From NCBI RefSeq assembly GCF_014534745.1, contig NZ_JACVVP010000033.1:23694-87693 (forward strand): DNA of 64,000 nucleotides, in the 5' to 3' direction. The notes below the pieces were generated by a model. That model had not been told where the DNA came from. It did not search any database and was given only the letters and a program-made list of their open reading frames with translations. Shown here in pieces: positions 10,363 to 20,900 of the stretch. Numbering within the stretch: position 1 is the stretch's first letter; each line of letters begins with the position of its first letter. This DNA is from Flammeovirga sp. EKP202 (lineage in GTDB: Bacteria; Bacteroidota; Bacteroidia; Cytophagales; Flammeovirgaceae). The position numbers and the translations under genes were made by a program.

Positions 10363-11697
10363 ATGGAAAGTACTGTAGCCGAAAATATTGATTTGAAACC
10401 ATCAGTGGATGAAGGGAAAAATGATAAAGTAATTGATAAGAAATATCTGTTGCCTTTTGCTTTAATATCATCATTATTTGCCTTGTGGGGATTTGCCAAT
10501 GATATCACGAACCCTATGGTATCCGCCTTCCAAACGGTGATGGAAATTTCTACCTTCAAAGCATCATTAGTTCAGTTTGCCTTTTATAGTGGCTATTTTA
10601 CAATGGCACTTCCAGCGGCCATTTTGATCAAAAAATATTCATATAAATCGGTGATTTTAGTAGGGTTAGGACTGTATGCTACAGGATGTTTGTTATTTAT
10701 TCCTGCAGCACAATATCAGATCTTTGGCTTCTTTTTAATATCGCTTTACATCATCACATTTGGCTTAGCGTTTTTAGAAACAACAGCAAATCCTCTTATA
10801 TTATCATTAGGTTCACCTGCAACAGCAACAAGAAGACTTAACTTTGCTCAATCATTCAATCCAATAGGATCAATTACAGGAATGTTTGTAGCTCAGCAGT
10901 TCATTCTTTCGAACCTTGATTCAGCTGAGAAAGCGGCAGACGGATCGTTGATTTATACCACATTATCAGCGGTTGAAAAAGAAGGAATTCGCTTACATGA
11001 CCTTATGGTAATCAGAGATCCATATGCTCTTTTAGGTGTAGTAGTAATTGCAATGTTTATTGTCATTGCTCTTACAAAAATTCCTCAAGAGAAGCAGCCA
11101 GGCAAAGAATTTAGTGTTATGGATACGATCAAGAAATTAGCAAAAAACATCGACTATAGAGAAGGTGTGATTGCTCAGATCTTTTATGTAGGTGCTCAGA
11201 TTATGTGTTGGACATTTATAATCCAATATGCAGAAAATATTGGCTACACTAAGGCTGAGGCACAAAGCTTAAATATTATTGCAATGTTCATTTTCTTAGG
11301 ATGCCGTTTTGTAGCTACATTCCTGATGAAATACATCAACTCCGCATTATTACTAGCTCTATTTGCAATAGGAGGGGTGTCAACAATTAGTATTACGATT
11401 TTTGTTGGAGGTGATACAGGTTTATATGCATTAGTAGCCACATCCGCATTTATGTCATTAATGTTCCCAACAATTTATGGGATAGCATTAGACAAAGTAG
11501 GAGAAGACAGTGAGTTTGGAGCAGCGGGATTAGTAATGGCTATTGTAGGTGGAGCATTGATGCCACCTTTACAAGGAAAGATGATTGATCAAGATGTTAT
11601 TTTTGGAATTGATGGAGTTAATTTCTCCTTTATTTTACCACTTATATGTTTTGTGATCATTGCAATATTTGGATTTAGAAGATACGACAAAGGATAA
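10363..11697 (+). CDS. fucP: L-fucose:H+ symporter, FucP-type MFS transporter
   Basis: This is an inner-membrane sugar permease of the FucP/FHS branch of the major facilitator superfamily, with 444 residues and about 12 hydrophobic segments. Family hallmarks are visible. FANDITNP has D47 at the place of the E. coli FucP proton-coupling aspartate. FLETTANPLI has E139 matching the functionally important glutamate. Both are aligned from memory of the family. The N-terminal ~30 residues are hydrophilic and cytosolic. It stands alone between two terminators but lies beside the fucO-like gene, which supports L-fucose as substrate. Galactose or glucose permeases of the same branch (GluP) are the main alternative. 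Confidence 0.85.
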   Translation: MESTVAENIDLKPSVDEGKNDKVIDKKYLLPFALISSLFALWGFANDITNPMVSAFQTVMEISTFKASLVQFAFYSGYFTMALPAAILIKKYSYKSVILVGLGLYATGCLLFIPAAQYQIFGFFLISLYIITFGLAFLETTANPLILSLGSPATATRRLNFAQSFNPIGSITGMFVAQQFILSNLDSAEKAADGSLIYTTLSAVEKEGIRLHDLMVIRDPYALLGVVVIAMFIVIALTKIPQEKQPGKEFSVMDTIKKLAKNIDYREGVIAQIFYVGAQIMCWTFIIQYAENIGYTKAEAQSLNIIAMFIFLGCRFVATFLMKYINSALLLALFAIGGVSTISITIFVGGDTGLYALVATSAFMSLMFPTIYGIALDKVGEDSEFGAAGLVMAIVGGALMPPLQGKMIDQDVIFGIDGVNFSFILPLICFVIIAIFGFRRYDKG

Positions 11698-11743
11698 AAA
11701 TTCACTTAATTATTAGACTACTTATAATATTTAAAGGTTAAAC

Positions 11744-11772
11744 AAAGGCTCTCTTTTGAGGGTCTTTTTTTT
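11744..11772 (+). terminator. Intrinsic terminator after the fucP-like gene
   Basis: AAAGGCTCTC and GAGGGTCTTT form a stem with a TTTT loop and two to three G-U pairs, followed by a T8 tract. It is 47 bases after the stop codon. The remaining bases up to 11971 are AT-rich with no further feature seen. Confidence 0.75.
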
Positions 11773-11971
11773 ATTTGTAAAATACAATTAAATAATTGAT
11801 ATACAGAATATTAAATATTTAAATTTGATTGATATTATTCACTTTTTTAGTTGATAAATGTCTGCTTTTGTTAATATTTAAACTGTCATATTTATCATGT
11901 GAAAGAAAGGCCAATTACCTTCTTTAACCTTTATTTTTTGTGTGATTATTTATTAAAATATTTGATGAGTT

Positions 11972-13126
11972 ATGTTGGAAAGCAGACGTATTTATTTACC
12001 CCCATTAAGTTTAGTTGGCCCAGATTCTTTAAAAGAATTAGTGGAAGAATTAAAAGGTCTTCCTTATAAAAAAGCATTATTAGTGACTGATAAAGCACTG
12101 AATGAATTAGGAATGGCAAAAACAATTGCTGATATGATTGTGGAGGCAGGGTTAGAATATGTTATTTATGATAACGTACAGCCTAATCCTACCACGGAGA
12201 ATGTGCATACTGGTTTGAAAAAATTACAAGACGAACAATGTGATGTAATTATTTCATTAGGTGGAGGTTCTCCTCAAGACGCAGCAAAAGCAATTGGTAT
12301 TTTAGCAACTAATGGCGGTAATATAGCTGATTATGAAGGGGTACATATTTCAAAATTACCTTCAACGCCTATTGTGGCCATTAATACTACAGCAGGTACT
12401 GCTAGTGAGGTTACTATTAATTACGTTATCACTGATGAAAAAAGAAATGTGAAAATGGTAATGGTAGATAAAAACTGCCTAGTTTCCATTGCCGTCAACG
12501 ATCCGAAGTTAATGATCGGAATGCCTAAATCTTTAACTGCAGCCACTGGTCTAGATGCATTAACTCATGCCATAGAAGCTTATATTACAGTTGGTGCATT
12601 CCATTGGTCAGATGATTTAGCACTTTATGCCATCAAGTTAGTATCACAATCATTAGTGAAAGCAGTAGAGAATGGACAAGACCTAGAAGCAAGAAGTAAA
12701 ATGGCTTGGGCTCAGTTTATTGCAGGACAATCTTTCTCCAATGCAGGACTTGGTTTTGTTCACTCCATGGCACATCAATTAGGTGGTCAATACGACATTC
12801 CTCACGGTGTTGCGAATGCAGTGCTTTTACCTCATGTAATGCGTTATAATGCTAAAGTATGTGCAGCTAAATTGAAAAATGTTGCAGAAGCAATGGGTGT
12901 TGATGTTACAGGAATGACCAACGAACAAGGGGCCGAAGCAGCGATTGACGCGATTACTAAAATGGCGGAAAGAGTAAATATTCCATCAGGAATCGGTGCT
13001 TTAGGTGCCAAAGAAGAGGATATTGAGTTAATGGCCGAAAATGCATTAAAAGATATTTGTGCTCCTGGTAATCCAAGAGAAGTAACTTTTGAGGATGCGG
13101 TAGAGTTGTTTAAAGTTGCAATGTAA
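11972..13126 (+). CDS. fucO: Iron-containing alcohol dehydrogenase, FucO-like L-lactaldehyde reductase
   Basis: This is a cytosolic group III (iron-dependent) alcohol dehydrogenase of 384 residues, the size of E. coli FucO (about 382). The NAD-binding GGGSPQDAAKAIG lies near residue 97. The metal-binding histidines are in LTHAIEAY and in HSMAHQLGGQYDIPHGVANA. FucO reduces L-lactaldehyde from L-fucose or L-rhamnose breakdown to 1,2-propanediol. The neighbouring FucP-like permease makes fucose the likely source. Isomerase, kinase and aldolase genes are not in this window. Close relatives act on other aldehydes, so the substrate is inferred from context. Confidence 0.8.
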   Translation: MLESRRIYLPPLSLVGPDSLKELVEELKGLPYKKALLVTDKALNELGMAKTIADMIVEAGLEYVIYDNVQPNPTTENVHTGLKKLQDEQCDVIISLGGGSPQDAAKAIGILATNGGNIADYEGVHISKLPSTPIVAINTTAGTASEVTINYVITDEKRNVKMVMVDKNCLVSIAVNDPKLMIGMPKSLTAATGLDALTHAIEAYITVGAFHWSDDLALYAIKLVSQSLVKAVENGQDLEARSKMAWAQFIAGQSFSNAGLGFVHSMAHQLGGQYDIPHGVANAVLLPHVMRYNAKVCAAKLKNVAEAMGVDVTGMTNEQGAEAAIDAITKMAERVNIPSGIGALGAKEEDIELMAENALKDICAPGNPREVTFEDAVELFKVAM

Positions 13127-13335
13127 TTACTGAGGTCAAACGCATTGAAAACTGAATTTTGGGGTATTTGTGATTTTTATAAATCAGGAGGTTTCTCGTG
13201 ATCTTTTGGGCACAAATGACGCTGTCGCTTAACATATGTGATTACATGCCAAAAAGTGTTATTTAATTCAATTGATTTTATTAATCTTTTGGAGAAAATC
13301 TTTTATGGTTTTATTTTATTCTTATCTTTCGTACA

Positions 13336-13370
13336 ACAAAAGGCTCCTCATTGGGAGCCTTTTGTTTTTG
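13336..13370. terminator. Perfect bidirectional terminator between fucO-like gene and esterase gene
   Basis: A perfect 12-bp stem (ACAAAAGGCTCC at 13336-13347 and GGAGCCTTTTGT at 13354-13365) has a 6-base loop and T-rich flanks on both strands. It sits between convergent genes and can serve both. Confidence 0.85.
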
Positions 13371-13395
13371 TAGACGGTTCCATTTTTTCAGACCA

Positions 13396-14265
13396 TTACA
13401 AAGTTGTATTACTCTCAATTAAGAGATTACCAAAAGCAGTCCCAAGTTTCTCTTGCCCCAATGTATTGTAATGCACGTTGTCCTCTCGCTTCGGAAAATC
13501 TTTCCAATCAGCTTGCATTGAGGTGGGAATCATGTAAATATTATCTTCACTATTGGAAACATTGGCCATTTGTTGTCGTAGTATTGCTGTACCTTTTGGA
13601 AACTTTGTTCGAGGTGGACAGTTGATTTGACCAAATACAAAAGGTAAGTCCTCGACATCAAAAGTATGTCTGTAGCTCTGAATTAACAATTGAAGGTTTT
13701 GACCATATTCAGTGGCTGTCACTTCTAACCTAGAATCTTTTTCTCCCTGCATCCAACACATTCCCATAAATTTGATCGCAGTATTTTTTTGGGCTTTGAG
13801 TTGCTCTATGACCGTTTTGATCGCTTGAGTGTGTTTAGCATACAGCTTCATTTTTTGTCTCTTATCATCTCTTTCTCCGATTAAAGCTCTTTCTTGGGTC
13901 CATTGAGGATGCCATGCTCCATAAAGTGAGGTGCCTCCCTGAGCTTCTTTGATAAGGATAAATTTCCGATCGGGGTAATGCTCATGAAGACGTATACCAA
14001 TAAATAATTCAGGTCCAAAATTGACCTGACGTTTGCCTGAAGCAGTATAGGATAAGGGAGCTAATTTTGCTGATCCACTTGCAATGGAAACGTATTGAGA
14101 GGCTTCATTAGCCCTATCTTTATTACTGGAACTAAGTTCTTGAAATTGCCCTCTTCCTGCCATATTGGATTGTCCTCCCAGTAATACAACATAAACTTCG
14201 TTGTTCTGGGAAAAGCTCAAGAGGGGAAGAAGTACTAACAGTTGTAATAGTAGTTTTCTTTTCAT
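13396..14265 (-). CDS. Secreted SASA-domain carbohydrate esterase (DUF303)
   Basis: This is a sialate-O-acetylesterase-type SGNH hydrolase, likely removing acetyl groups from a polysaccharide. I start at the ATG at 14265, which gives a signal peptide (MKRKLLLQLLVLLPLLSFSQ). A reading frame extending to 14364 runs into a MITE-like repeat and is rejected as coding. The catalytic block GGQSNMAGRG (Ser33) is followed by GMCWMQGEKD (the oxyanion block) and the C-terminal VHYNTLGQ (His265). The length of 289 is usual for the single-domain form. It is convergent with the fucO-like gene and follows the minus-strand sulfatase at 14476-15945, possibly as one transcript interrupted by the repeat. The acyl substrate is unknown. 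Confidence 0.85.
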   Translation of the reverse strand: MKRKLLLQLLVLLPLLSFSQNNEVYVVLLGGQSNMAGRGQFQELSSSNKDRANEASQYVSIASGSAKLAPLSYTASGKRQVNFGPELFIGIRLHEHYPDRKFILIKEAQGGTSLYGAWHPQWTQERALIGERDDKRQKMKLYAKHTQAIKTVIEQLKAQKNTAIKFMGMCWMQGEKDSRLEVTATEYGQNLQLLIQSYRHTFDVEDLPFVFGQINCPPRTKFPKGTAILRQQMANVSNSEDNIYMIPTSMQADWKDFPKREDNVHYNTLGQEKLGTAFGNLLIESNTTL

Positions 14266-14322
14266 TTTAAAAATCCACATTAGTACTAGAATATTTGATA
14301 ATGAAATTGCTCCTATCAAAAA

Positions 14323-14430
14323 GGGGCTGTCACAAAACCCATCTTTGTGATGAAAAATCATCATGTTTCAAGTGCTGGCTATCGACTTAACACTTGAGCT
14401 TAAAAATGGAAAAGGTTTTTCGACAACCCC
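14323..14430. mobile_element. 108-bp MITE-like element with GGGGCTGTC ends
   Basis: Imperfect 17-bp terminal inverted repeats bound the element: GGGGCTGTCACAAAACC at 14323-14339, and the complement of GGGGTTGTCGAAAAACC at 14414-14430 (14 of 17 match). An inner imperfect repeat (CAAGTG/CACTTG) could fold. No open frame or clear target duplication is seen. A matching end (GGGGCTGTCGCAAAAC) is at 63925-63940. It lies between a sulfatase gene and an esterase gene on the same strand. Confidence 0.6.
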
Positions 14431-14475
14431 TATAATATTATTTTATTGGGTAGGCAATCGCTTCCTCTGTATTGA

Positions 14476-15945
14476 TTATTTCACCTTTTTCGTGAAAAGT
14501 GGAAATACTTCAGATTCAGTTCTAGCCTCTTTCATTATTTCTCTAATTTCCTTTACGATATCAGGATGATCTTCACTTACATCAATAGATTCCTCAGGAT
14601 CATTGACGATATCGTATAGCTCTAGGTGTGAATTTCCATTATTCACTTTGTATAAAACACCTTTCCAATCTCCCAATCTAACAGCCTGTCTACCTCCTCT
14701 AAGGTTTAATTCCCAATAGAGGTAAGGATGTTCTTCTTGTTGGCCTTTGCCCATCATAGTAGGGTAAAAAGAAATACCATCTGTATCAAAGTGGTCGCCT
14801 TTACCTACAATATCAGCGAAAGTAGGGAAGATATCCCAAAAGGCAGAAACGTGTTCACTTGTAGAACCGGCTTCAACTTTTCCAGGCCATTTAATGATAA
14901 AAGGAGTACGTACACCACCTTCGTATAAATCTCTTTTGATACCTTTTAGGTTACCTCCACTATTGAAAAATTCAGGGTCTGCACCTCCTGCAGCATGAGG
15001 ACCATTGTCACTGGCAAACATAATGATTGTTTCATCTGCAATACCAAGTTCTTCAACTTTGGCCACAATTTGTCCAACGTAGGTATCTAAACGGTGGATC
15101 ATTGATGCAAAAGCAGCATGAGGAATTTCTTGTGAACAATACATTTGCTTCTGAATATTTGGACCATAATCAGACGTATACTTGTTATCTTCTGTAAAGG
15201 CAGTTTCTGGAAATTTACCTTTATATTTAGATAGGATGGAGTCTTCTGGAGAAATTAATTCAGCATGAGGAAGAATAAAAGGAACGTAGGCAAAGAAGGT
15301 GTTATCCTTATTGTTTTCAATAAACTTTAAAGTTGCATCTTGAATTACATCAGGTGCATAAGTCACTGTATTGGTCCAGTCATTTCCTTCAAGGAATACT
15401 TTTTGATCATTGTGCCAAATGTACTCTGGGTAGTAACGATGTGCTGCAGCTTGGCATACATAGCCAAAGAATTCATCAAACCCTTGTTTATTAGGGTCTC
15501 CTTCGTGATTTACAAATCCTAACCCCCATTTGCCAAAGGCTCCAGTGGTATAACCTTCTTCCTTTAATAATTCAGCAACGGTAAACGCTTCAGCAGGAAG
15601 TGAAACTTGACCTTCACCTTCAATTTCTTTGTTGCCTCTAATAGGTGTATGCCCCGTATGCTGTCCAGTCATCAATGAAGAGCGGGAAGGAGCACAAACC
15701 GCCGAACCACAATAATGCTGTGTGAATTTCATCCCAGACTCTGCTAAAGCATCAATGTTGGGAGTTGTAAACTTTGTTTGTCCATAACTACTTAAATCAC
15801 CATACCCTAAATCATCTGCCAATATATATATGATGTTTGGTTTCTTCGTTTGATGAGCTGTTGATTGACTTTTGGAGGAGGATACACATCCACCACTAAG
15901 TAATAACAGTGTAATTAAATAAAAGTAATACCTTATGTTTTTCAT
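14476..15945 (-). CDS. Lipoprotein S1-family arylsulfatase
   Basis: This sulfatase has a lipoprotein signal (LLLLSGGC, C20), so it is membrane-anchored. Metal site ADDLGYGD is at 43-50. Formylglycine signature CAPSRSSLMTG has its Cys at residue 84. GKWGLG follows, and a later ASDNGPH completes the metal site. The length of 489 is standard. The order of motifs is that of the arylsulfatase A / N-acetylgalactosamine-6-sulfatase-like group, which often acts on galactose or N-acetylgalactosamine sulfates. The exact ester is not known. It is divergent from the sulfatase at 16367, sharing a 421-base promoter region. Activation needs an anaerobic sulfatase maturase, which is not encoded here. Confidence 0.92.
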   Translation of the reverse strand: MKNIRYYFYLITLLLLSGGCVSSSKSQSTAHQTKKPNIIYILADDLGYGDLSSYGQTKFTTPNIDALAESGMKFTQHYCGSAVCAPSRSSLMTGQHTGHTPIRGNKEIEGEGQVSLPAEAFTVAELLKEEGYTTGAFGKWGLGFVNHEGDPNKQGFDEFFGYVCQAAAHRYYPEYIWHNDQKVFLEGNDWTNTVTYAPDVIQDATLKFIENNKDNTFFAYVPFILPHAELISPEDSILSKYKGKFPETAFTEDNKYTSDYGPNIQKQMYCSQEIPHAAFASMIHRLDTYVGQIVAKVEELGIADETIIMFASDNGPHAAGGADPEFFNSGGNLKGIKRDLYEGGVRTPFIIKWPGKVEAGSTSEHVSAFWDIFPTFADIVGKGDHFDTDGISFYPTMMGKGQQEEHPYLYWELNLRGGRQAVRLGDWKGVLYKVNNGNSHLELYDIVNDPEESIDVSEDHPDIVKEIREIMKEARTESEVFPLFTKKVK

Positions 15946-16366
15946 TTCTGTATGTATTGAAATTTGAAAATAATCTGTGTGAAAGAATTATGGTAAAGAA
16001 AAGCGTAAAAACTTTAAAAGCTGTCTGTAATAGTTTGTGATGTGTATTTGGTAGTTTATTGGGATTGAAAGATACAAGTCTTAGGAGACTAAGAAACAAA
16101 AAACACCCGATTTTTCTGTTTTTTAATCGCTAATTCCAGATCGGTAAGGCAGGGGGTAATAATTGTATCTATCAGTACCCCATTCTGTATTTTTAAGTAT
16201 TTTTATTAACCTTAAGCGGTTGAATAACAGTGGTTAGTACTGAAGGATACAACGTAAATATTGATAGATACAAACGAGTGGACTACTCTTAGGATATTGC
16301 CAAAACAAACGAAGAAAACGATCTAAGATTTTTTATAGTATGAAAATTATTACTGAAATAAATAAG
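15946..16366. promoter_or_regulatory. Divergent sulfatase promoter region with repeated GATACAA motif
   Basis: GATACAA occurs at 16071-16077, 16246-16252 and 16267-16273, and inverted (TTGTATC) at 16163-16169. The last two direct copies are 21 bases apart, which is two helical turns and a spacing suited to an AraC-type dimer. Related GATACA sites precede the sulfatase at 62395 and the second susC. No other feature is seen in this gap. Confidence 0.4.
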
Positions 16367-17815
16367 ATGAAAAGTATAGCCTTTTGTCTATTATTACTTA
16401 CTTTTTCGGCTTGCCAAAGCACTAAAAAAGACGTTGTGACGGAGGTAGAGAAAAGACCAAATATATTACTCTTTGTGTCAGATGATCACGGTAAAGATGC
16501 GTTAGGTTGTTATGGAAATCCTGTAATTAAAACGCCAAATTTGGATCATCTTGCAAGTGAAGGAACGGTTTTTAATAATGCATACTGTACAAGTGCAAGT
16601 TGTGCAGCAAGTAGGTCGGTAATCCTTACAGGAAAATTTGGCCACGCAACAGGCTCTTATGGTCATACTCACGATTACCATCACTTTAGTACTTATGATA
16701 CCGTTAGCTCATTACCAATGATAATGGAAGCGAATGGTTATTATACTGCTAGAATTGGGAAATATCATTTGGCACCGGAAAAAGTATTTCATTTTCAAAA
16801 TGTAATCAAAGCCAATCAAAGAAATACCGTTGAAATGGCGAACAAGTGTAAAGAGGTTTTTGAAAAAGAAGAACCATTCTTCTTGTACTTCTGTACAGGT
16901 GACCCACATAGAGGACAGCCTACGGGCCCAAATTGGAATGATCCCAATAGTTTCGGCAATAGAAAAAAAGGCTACGAAGGGGTGGAAGAAGTAACTTATT
17001 CTCCAGATGAGGTATTGGTTCCAAGTTTTATTTCTGATACCAAAGAAGCAAGGGAAGAGTTAGCACAATACTACCAAAGTGTTTCACGAATCGATACGGG
17101 TTTTGGTCAACTAATGAAACACTTAAAAGCTTCAGGGAAAATGGAGAATACGATAGTAATTTATATTTCAGATAACGGAATTGCATTTCCAGGAGCTAAA
17201 ACCACATTGTATGAACCGGGTATGAATTTACCTTGTATCATTAAAAATCCTTTGGTGAAAAATCAAGATAAAATAAATGATGCGTTGATCTCTTGGGTAG
17301 ATCTTACCCCGACAATTTTAGACTGGGCCAATATTAATTATCAGGAAAACCAGTTTCATGGAAAATCTTTTACAGGAGTACTTACCGGAACTGAAGATAA
17401 AGAGAGAGATGAAATCTATGCTTCTCATACTTTCCATGAAATCACAATGTATTACCCTATGAGGGTAGTAAGACATAAGAACTATAAGCTAATTTTAAAT
17501 ATCGCTTCAGGTTTAGAATATCCATTTGCATCTGATTTATGGGTTTCATCAACATGGCAAGAACGTTACCGATCAGGTGCTAAATATTATGGTAAACGTA
17601 CGGTGGAAGATTATCTGCATCATGCGGAATTAGAATTATACGACCTTGACAAAGACCCCGATGAAATTAACAACTTAGTGAATAGTAAAGAACATCAGGA
17701 GGTATTTGAAATGATGAAAAAGAAATTGAAAAAGTTCCAGCAGGATACACAAGATCCGTGGAAAATCTACTGGGAGAAAGACTATAGTTTACAAGGGACC
17801 GGTTTGAATTTATAA
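16367..17815 (+). CDS. Lipoprotein S1-family sulfatase with CAASR signature (heparan-N-sulfatase-like)
   Basis: This is a sulfatase with a lipoprotein signal (LLLLTFSAC, C16 from this start). An ATG at 16340 in the same frame adds nine residues, but the start at 16367 gives the cleaner signal. The formylglycine signature is C79-A-A-S-R83, the C-x-A-S-R variant common in the sulfamidase-like S1_8 group. This fits the following GHATGSYGHTHDYHHF and ARIGKYH blocks. VSDDHGKDALGCYG and YISDNG provide metal ligands. The 482 residues are normal. It is monocistronic, with a strong terminator at 17897-17952. Either an N-sulfate or a galactose/fucose O-sulfate is possible; in marine loci this group is not limited to heparan. 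Confidence 0.9.
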   Translation: MKSIAFCLLLLTFSACQSTKKDVVTEVEKRPNILLFVSDDHGKDALGCYGNPVIKTPNLDHLASEGTVFNNAYCTSASCAASRSVILTGKFGHATGSYGHTHDYHHFSTYDTVSSLPMIMEANGYYTARIGKYHLAPEKVFHFQNVIKANQRNTVEMANKCKEVFEKEEPFFLYFCTGDPHRGQPTGPNWNDPNSFGNRKKGYEGVEEVTYSPDEVLVPSFISDTKEAREELAQYYQSVSRIDTGFGQLMKHLKASGKMENTIVIYISDNGIAFPGAKTTLYEPGMNLPCIIKNPLVKNQDKINDALISWVDLTPTILDWANINYQENQFHGKSFTGVLTGTEDKERDEIYASHTFHEITMYYPMRVVRHKNYKLILNIASGLEYPFASDLWVSSTWQERYRSGAKYYGKRTVEDYLHHAELELYDLDKDPDEINNLVNSKEHQEVFEMMKKKLKKFQQDTQDPWKIYWEKDYSLQGTGLNL

Positions 17816-17896
17816 ACCTATTTAACGAGCAGCATTTTTACTCTGCAACAAAGTGACTACGAACTAACTTGATGTGTGACTACTTAATACTAACAT

Positions 17897-17970
17897 AGAA
17901 TGCCCTTATTTTTTTAAAATTGACTAAGTTTACAGAAATATAAGGGCATTCTTCTTTAATTTTTTTTAGG
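17897..17970 (+). terminator. Long-loop terminator after the CAASR sulfatase
   Basis: A perfect 13-bp stem (AGAATGCCCTTAT at 17897-17909, ATAAGGGCATTCT at 17940-17952) has a 30-base loop and is followed by a T-rich tract up to 17968. It separates the sulfatase from the hybrid regulator gene. Confidence 0.75.
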
Positions 17971-17995
17971 GATACTATTATTAGATGAATTGTTG

Positions 17996-20900
17996 ATGAA
18001 AAGAATTATTACACAGATAGTATTATTACTTTGGGTAGGCCTACTGCCCTTATTATGTAGTGCACAAGATGAATATTTTGAAAGAGGAATTTTAAATGCC
18101 TATTCCATGCCTCAGGGGTTGTCACATTATGGTGTAACCTCACTTTTAGAGGATCATAATGGTTTACTTTGGGTGGGAACATTTGATGGCCTGAACAGTT
18201 ATGATGGCTTTGAATTTAAGACTTTCAGAAACGTCAAAAACCTGAATAGCAATAGAATTAGGTCGCTATTTCAAGATGAAGATCATAAAATATGGATTGG
18301 TACGGATCAGGGTTTAAGCAATTTCGATTACAGCACCCAACATTTTGAAAACGTCTATCTATCTCAAACTAGAAAAGGTGTAAGAACGGGACCGGTCATT
18401 CGACAGGTATCCAAATTCAAACAGTATATTTTCTGTACCACCGAAAAGCAAGGGTTGTTATTTTTTGATCCTAAAACCAATAAATTAAAGAATAGTATCA
18501 CTCTCAGTGAGAATGTGATTGCCTATAAGGCTTTACCACTAGACAACAATAACCTCTTGGTGGCGACATCAAAAGGACTGTATAAAGTCAACTATCCAAA
18601 CAGAACTAAAACGCTGATTGAAGGAGCCAAAATTGATAAATATCTTGATATCGTAAAGTATGATGATCGTCGCTATTATTGCGTTGTTAATAATGGTCTG
18701 ATAGTGATGGATTATAGTAAAGATACCATCCATTTGACACATACTTTGGTTCATCAAAAATTTCAGACGGTTCATATTGATGCCTCAAAAAATATATGGT
18801 TGGGACATAAAGAACTTGGGATCTACAAAACGACAAAAGAGGAACTTGAACAGATGGGAAAAAATGAGGTATTAAAAAAAGAGATTTATCCCATTTATAG
18901 AGTCAGTACTATGATTTCTAATGCAAAAGGAAATTTTTGGGCAGGTTCCTTTCGAAAAGGATTGTATCATTTACCTACAAAGAAGTACAATTTTAAATAT
19001 TCAAACTTAAGATCCAATAACCAACCTGGGGAATGGTCTAATCACGTGTTGAATCTTCATAAATGGACTGATACCAATGTCTTAATCAATGTTCATTTTA
19101 GGGGGATTTTGAACTTCAATACACATACTAATAGTTTTGAAAGCCTGCCGGCACATCTTCAAGATCTAGACGGAAAAGCAAATTCTTCATTGATAATAGA
19201 CAACAAAGGGGGACAGTTTTTGAAAAAGCAAGGGAAGTTATCAAAGATATTTTATTACAGTGAAACATTACAAAAATGGGTGCCTTTGGTAAGCAAACTT
19301 CATCCTGAGTTTTCAAATATCAAAATAAAAGGGGTAACGTTAGATAAATATGGTTACCACTGGATTGCATGCGGTAGAGGATTGTATCGCTTGAAATTGA
19401 CAAAAAAAGGAGTGATTCAAGACATTCAATTGATGGATGTTTACAAAGGCTTTTTGAGTAAAGAAATTAAAGATATAAAGTATATTTATGAAGACCCCAA
19501 ATACAACTTTATTTGGGTAGGAACAAGGCAAGATGGTTTAATTCGAATTAATAATACGCCAAAAAGAGGACTCAATAAAATGCGTAAGGTACAGTTTGTA
19601 CACAACCCCGAAAACAAATATTCGATCTCCAATAATTATGTTTCAAACATTCAAAGACTAGAAAATGGAGAGTTATGGATTGGCACTGAAGAGGGAGGTA
19701 TTTGTTTGGTCGAGAACTCTCAATTGGCGTGTGTTTTTAAATCGTTTAAAGAGAAAGATGGATTGGATAATAACATTGTGAAAAGTATCCTCCCAGATAA
19801 GCAAAATAGGTTATGGATCACGACCAATAAGGGTTTGAATGCTTTTGACCTCAAGACGCGTAAGTTTAGAAATTATACCATTGGAGATGGTGTGCCGATA
19901 TCGCCTTTCGAACCTTCATCTGCTATTTTGAAAAATGATGAATTGATTTTTTCCGGTGGAAATGGCTTGCTGTATTTTGATCCCAATCAAATTCATGAGG
20001 AAGATGAAATGCCTAATTTACTTTTAGGCGATTTCAGATTATTCAATACCAAAGTGAATGTTTTGGATACTTTGGACGATCAAGTTGTGCTTCAAAAAGG
20101 ATTGAATGAAACGGAAAAAATAGAACTGAATTACGATCAGAATGTCTTTTCTTTTGAAATTATCTCATTGCATTATTCCAATAAAAAAGGAAATTTGATT
20201 CGCTATAGATTATTACCTCAGGAAGAAGAGTGGGTGACTACTGCATCAGAGGTGAAATGGGCGAGTTTTAATGGTCTTCCTCCAGGGAAGTATGTTTTTG
20301 AAGTAGCCGTTTCCAATTCTAAAAAAGAATGGTCGCCTTCTAAGAAAATTGAGATTGTGATTCATCCTCCGTATTGGAAAACGCCTTTGGCTTACCTTAT
20401 TTACATCGTACTTATTGCACTAATTCTGATAGTAGTGATTCGTGTTATTTTGAAGATGAATAAGATTGAACATGATCTTCAAATCGAACAAATGGATAAG
20501 GAACGTATTGATGAGCTGAATAAAACAAGGACGAGAATGTTCATGAATATTGCACATGAATTTAGAACACCTTTGACATTAATTTCGGGTCCGTTACAGG
20601 TTTTAATTAAGATATTCGAATCCAATAATGATGCATACAAGCATTTAAGCCTAATTGAGAGCCAATCAAAGAAAATGTTCCAATTGGTCAATCAAGTGCA
20701 GGATTTCCAGAAAGCAGAACAAAGCTTACTGAAATTGAAAATCACTTCTTTTGATTTTACAGCATTGATTAACGAAGTGAAAAAAGGGTTTGACCAAATG
20801 GCTGAACATACAGAGAGGAAGTTTGAAGTGATCGGTGAGGCCAATCAGTTATTTGTTTTGGCAGATCGTCAGAAATTGGAAATTGTATTGAACAACCTTC

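Noticed and set aside
14266..14364. Upstream extension of the esterase reading frame to an ATG at 14364
   Set aside because: The extra 33 codons run through the terminal repeat of the 14323-14430 element, and the ATG at 14265 gives a normal signal peptide.
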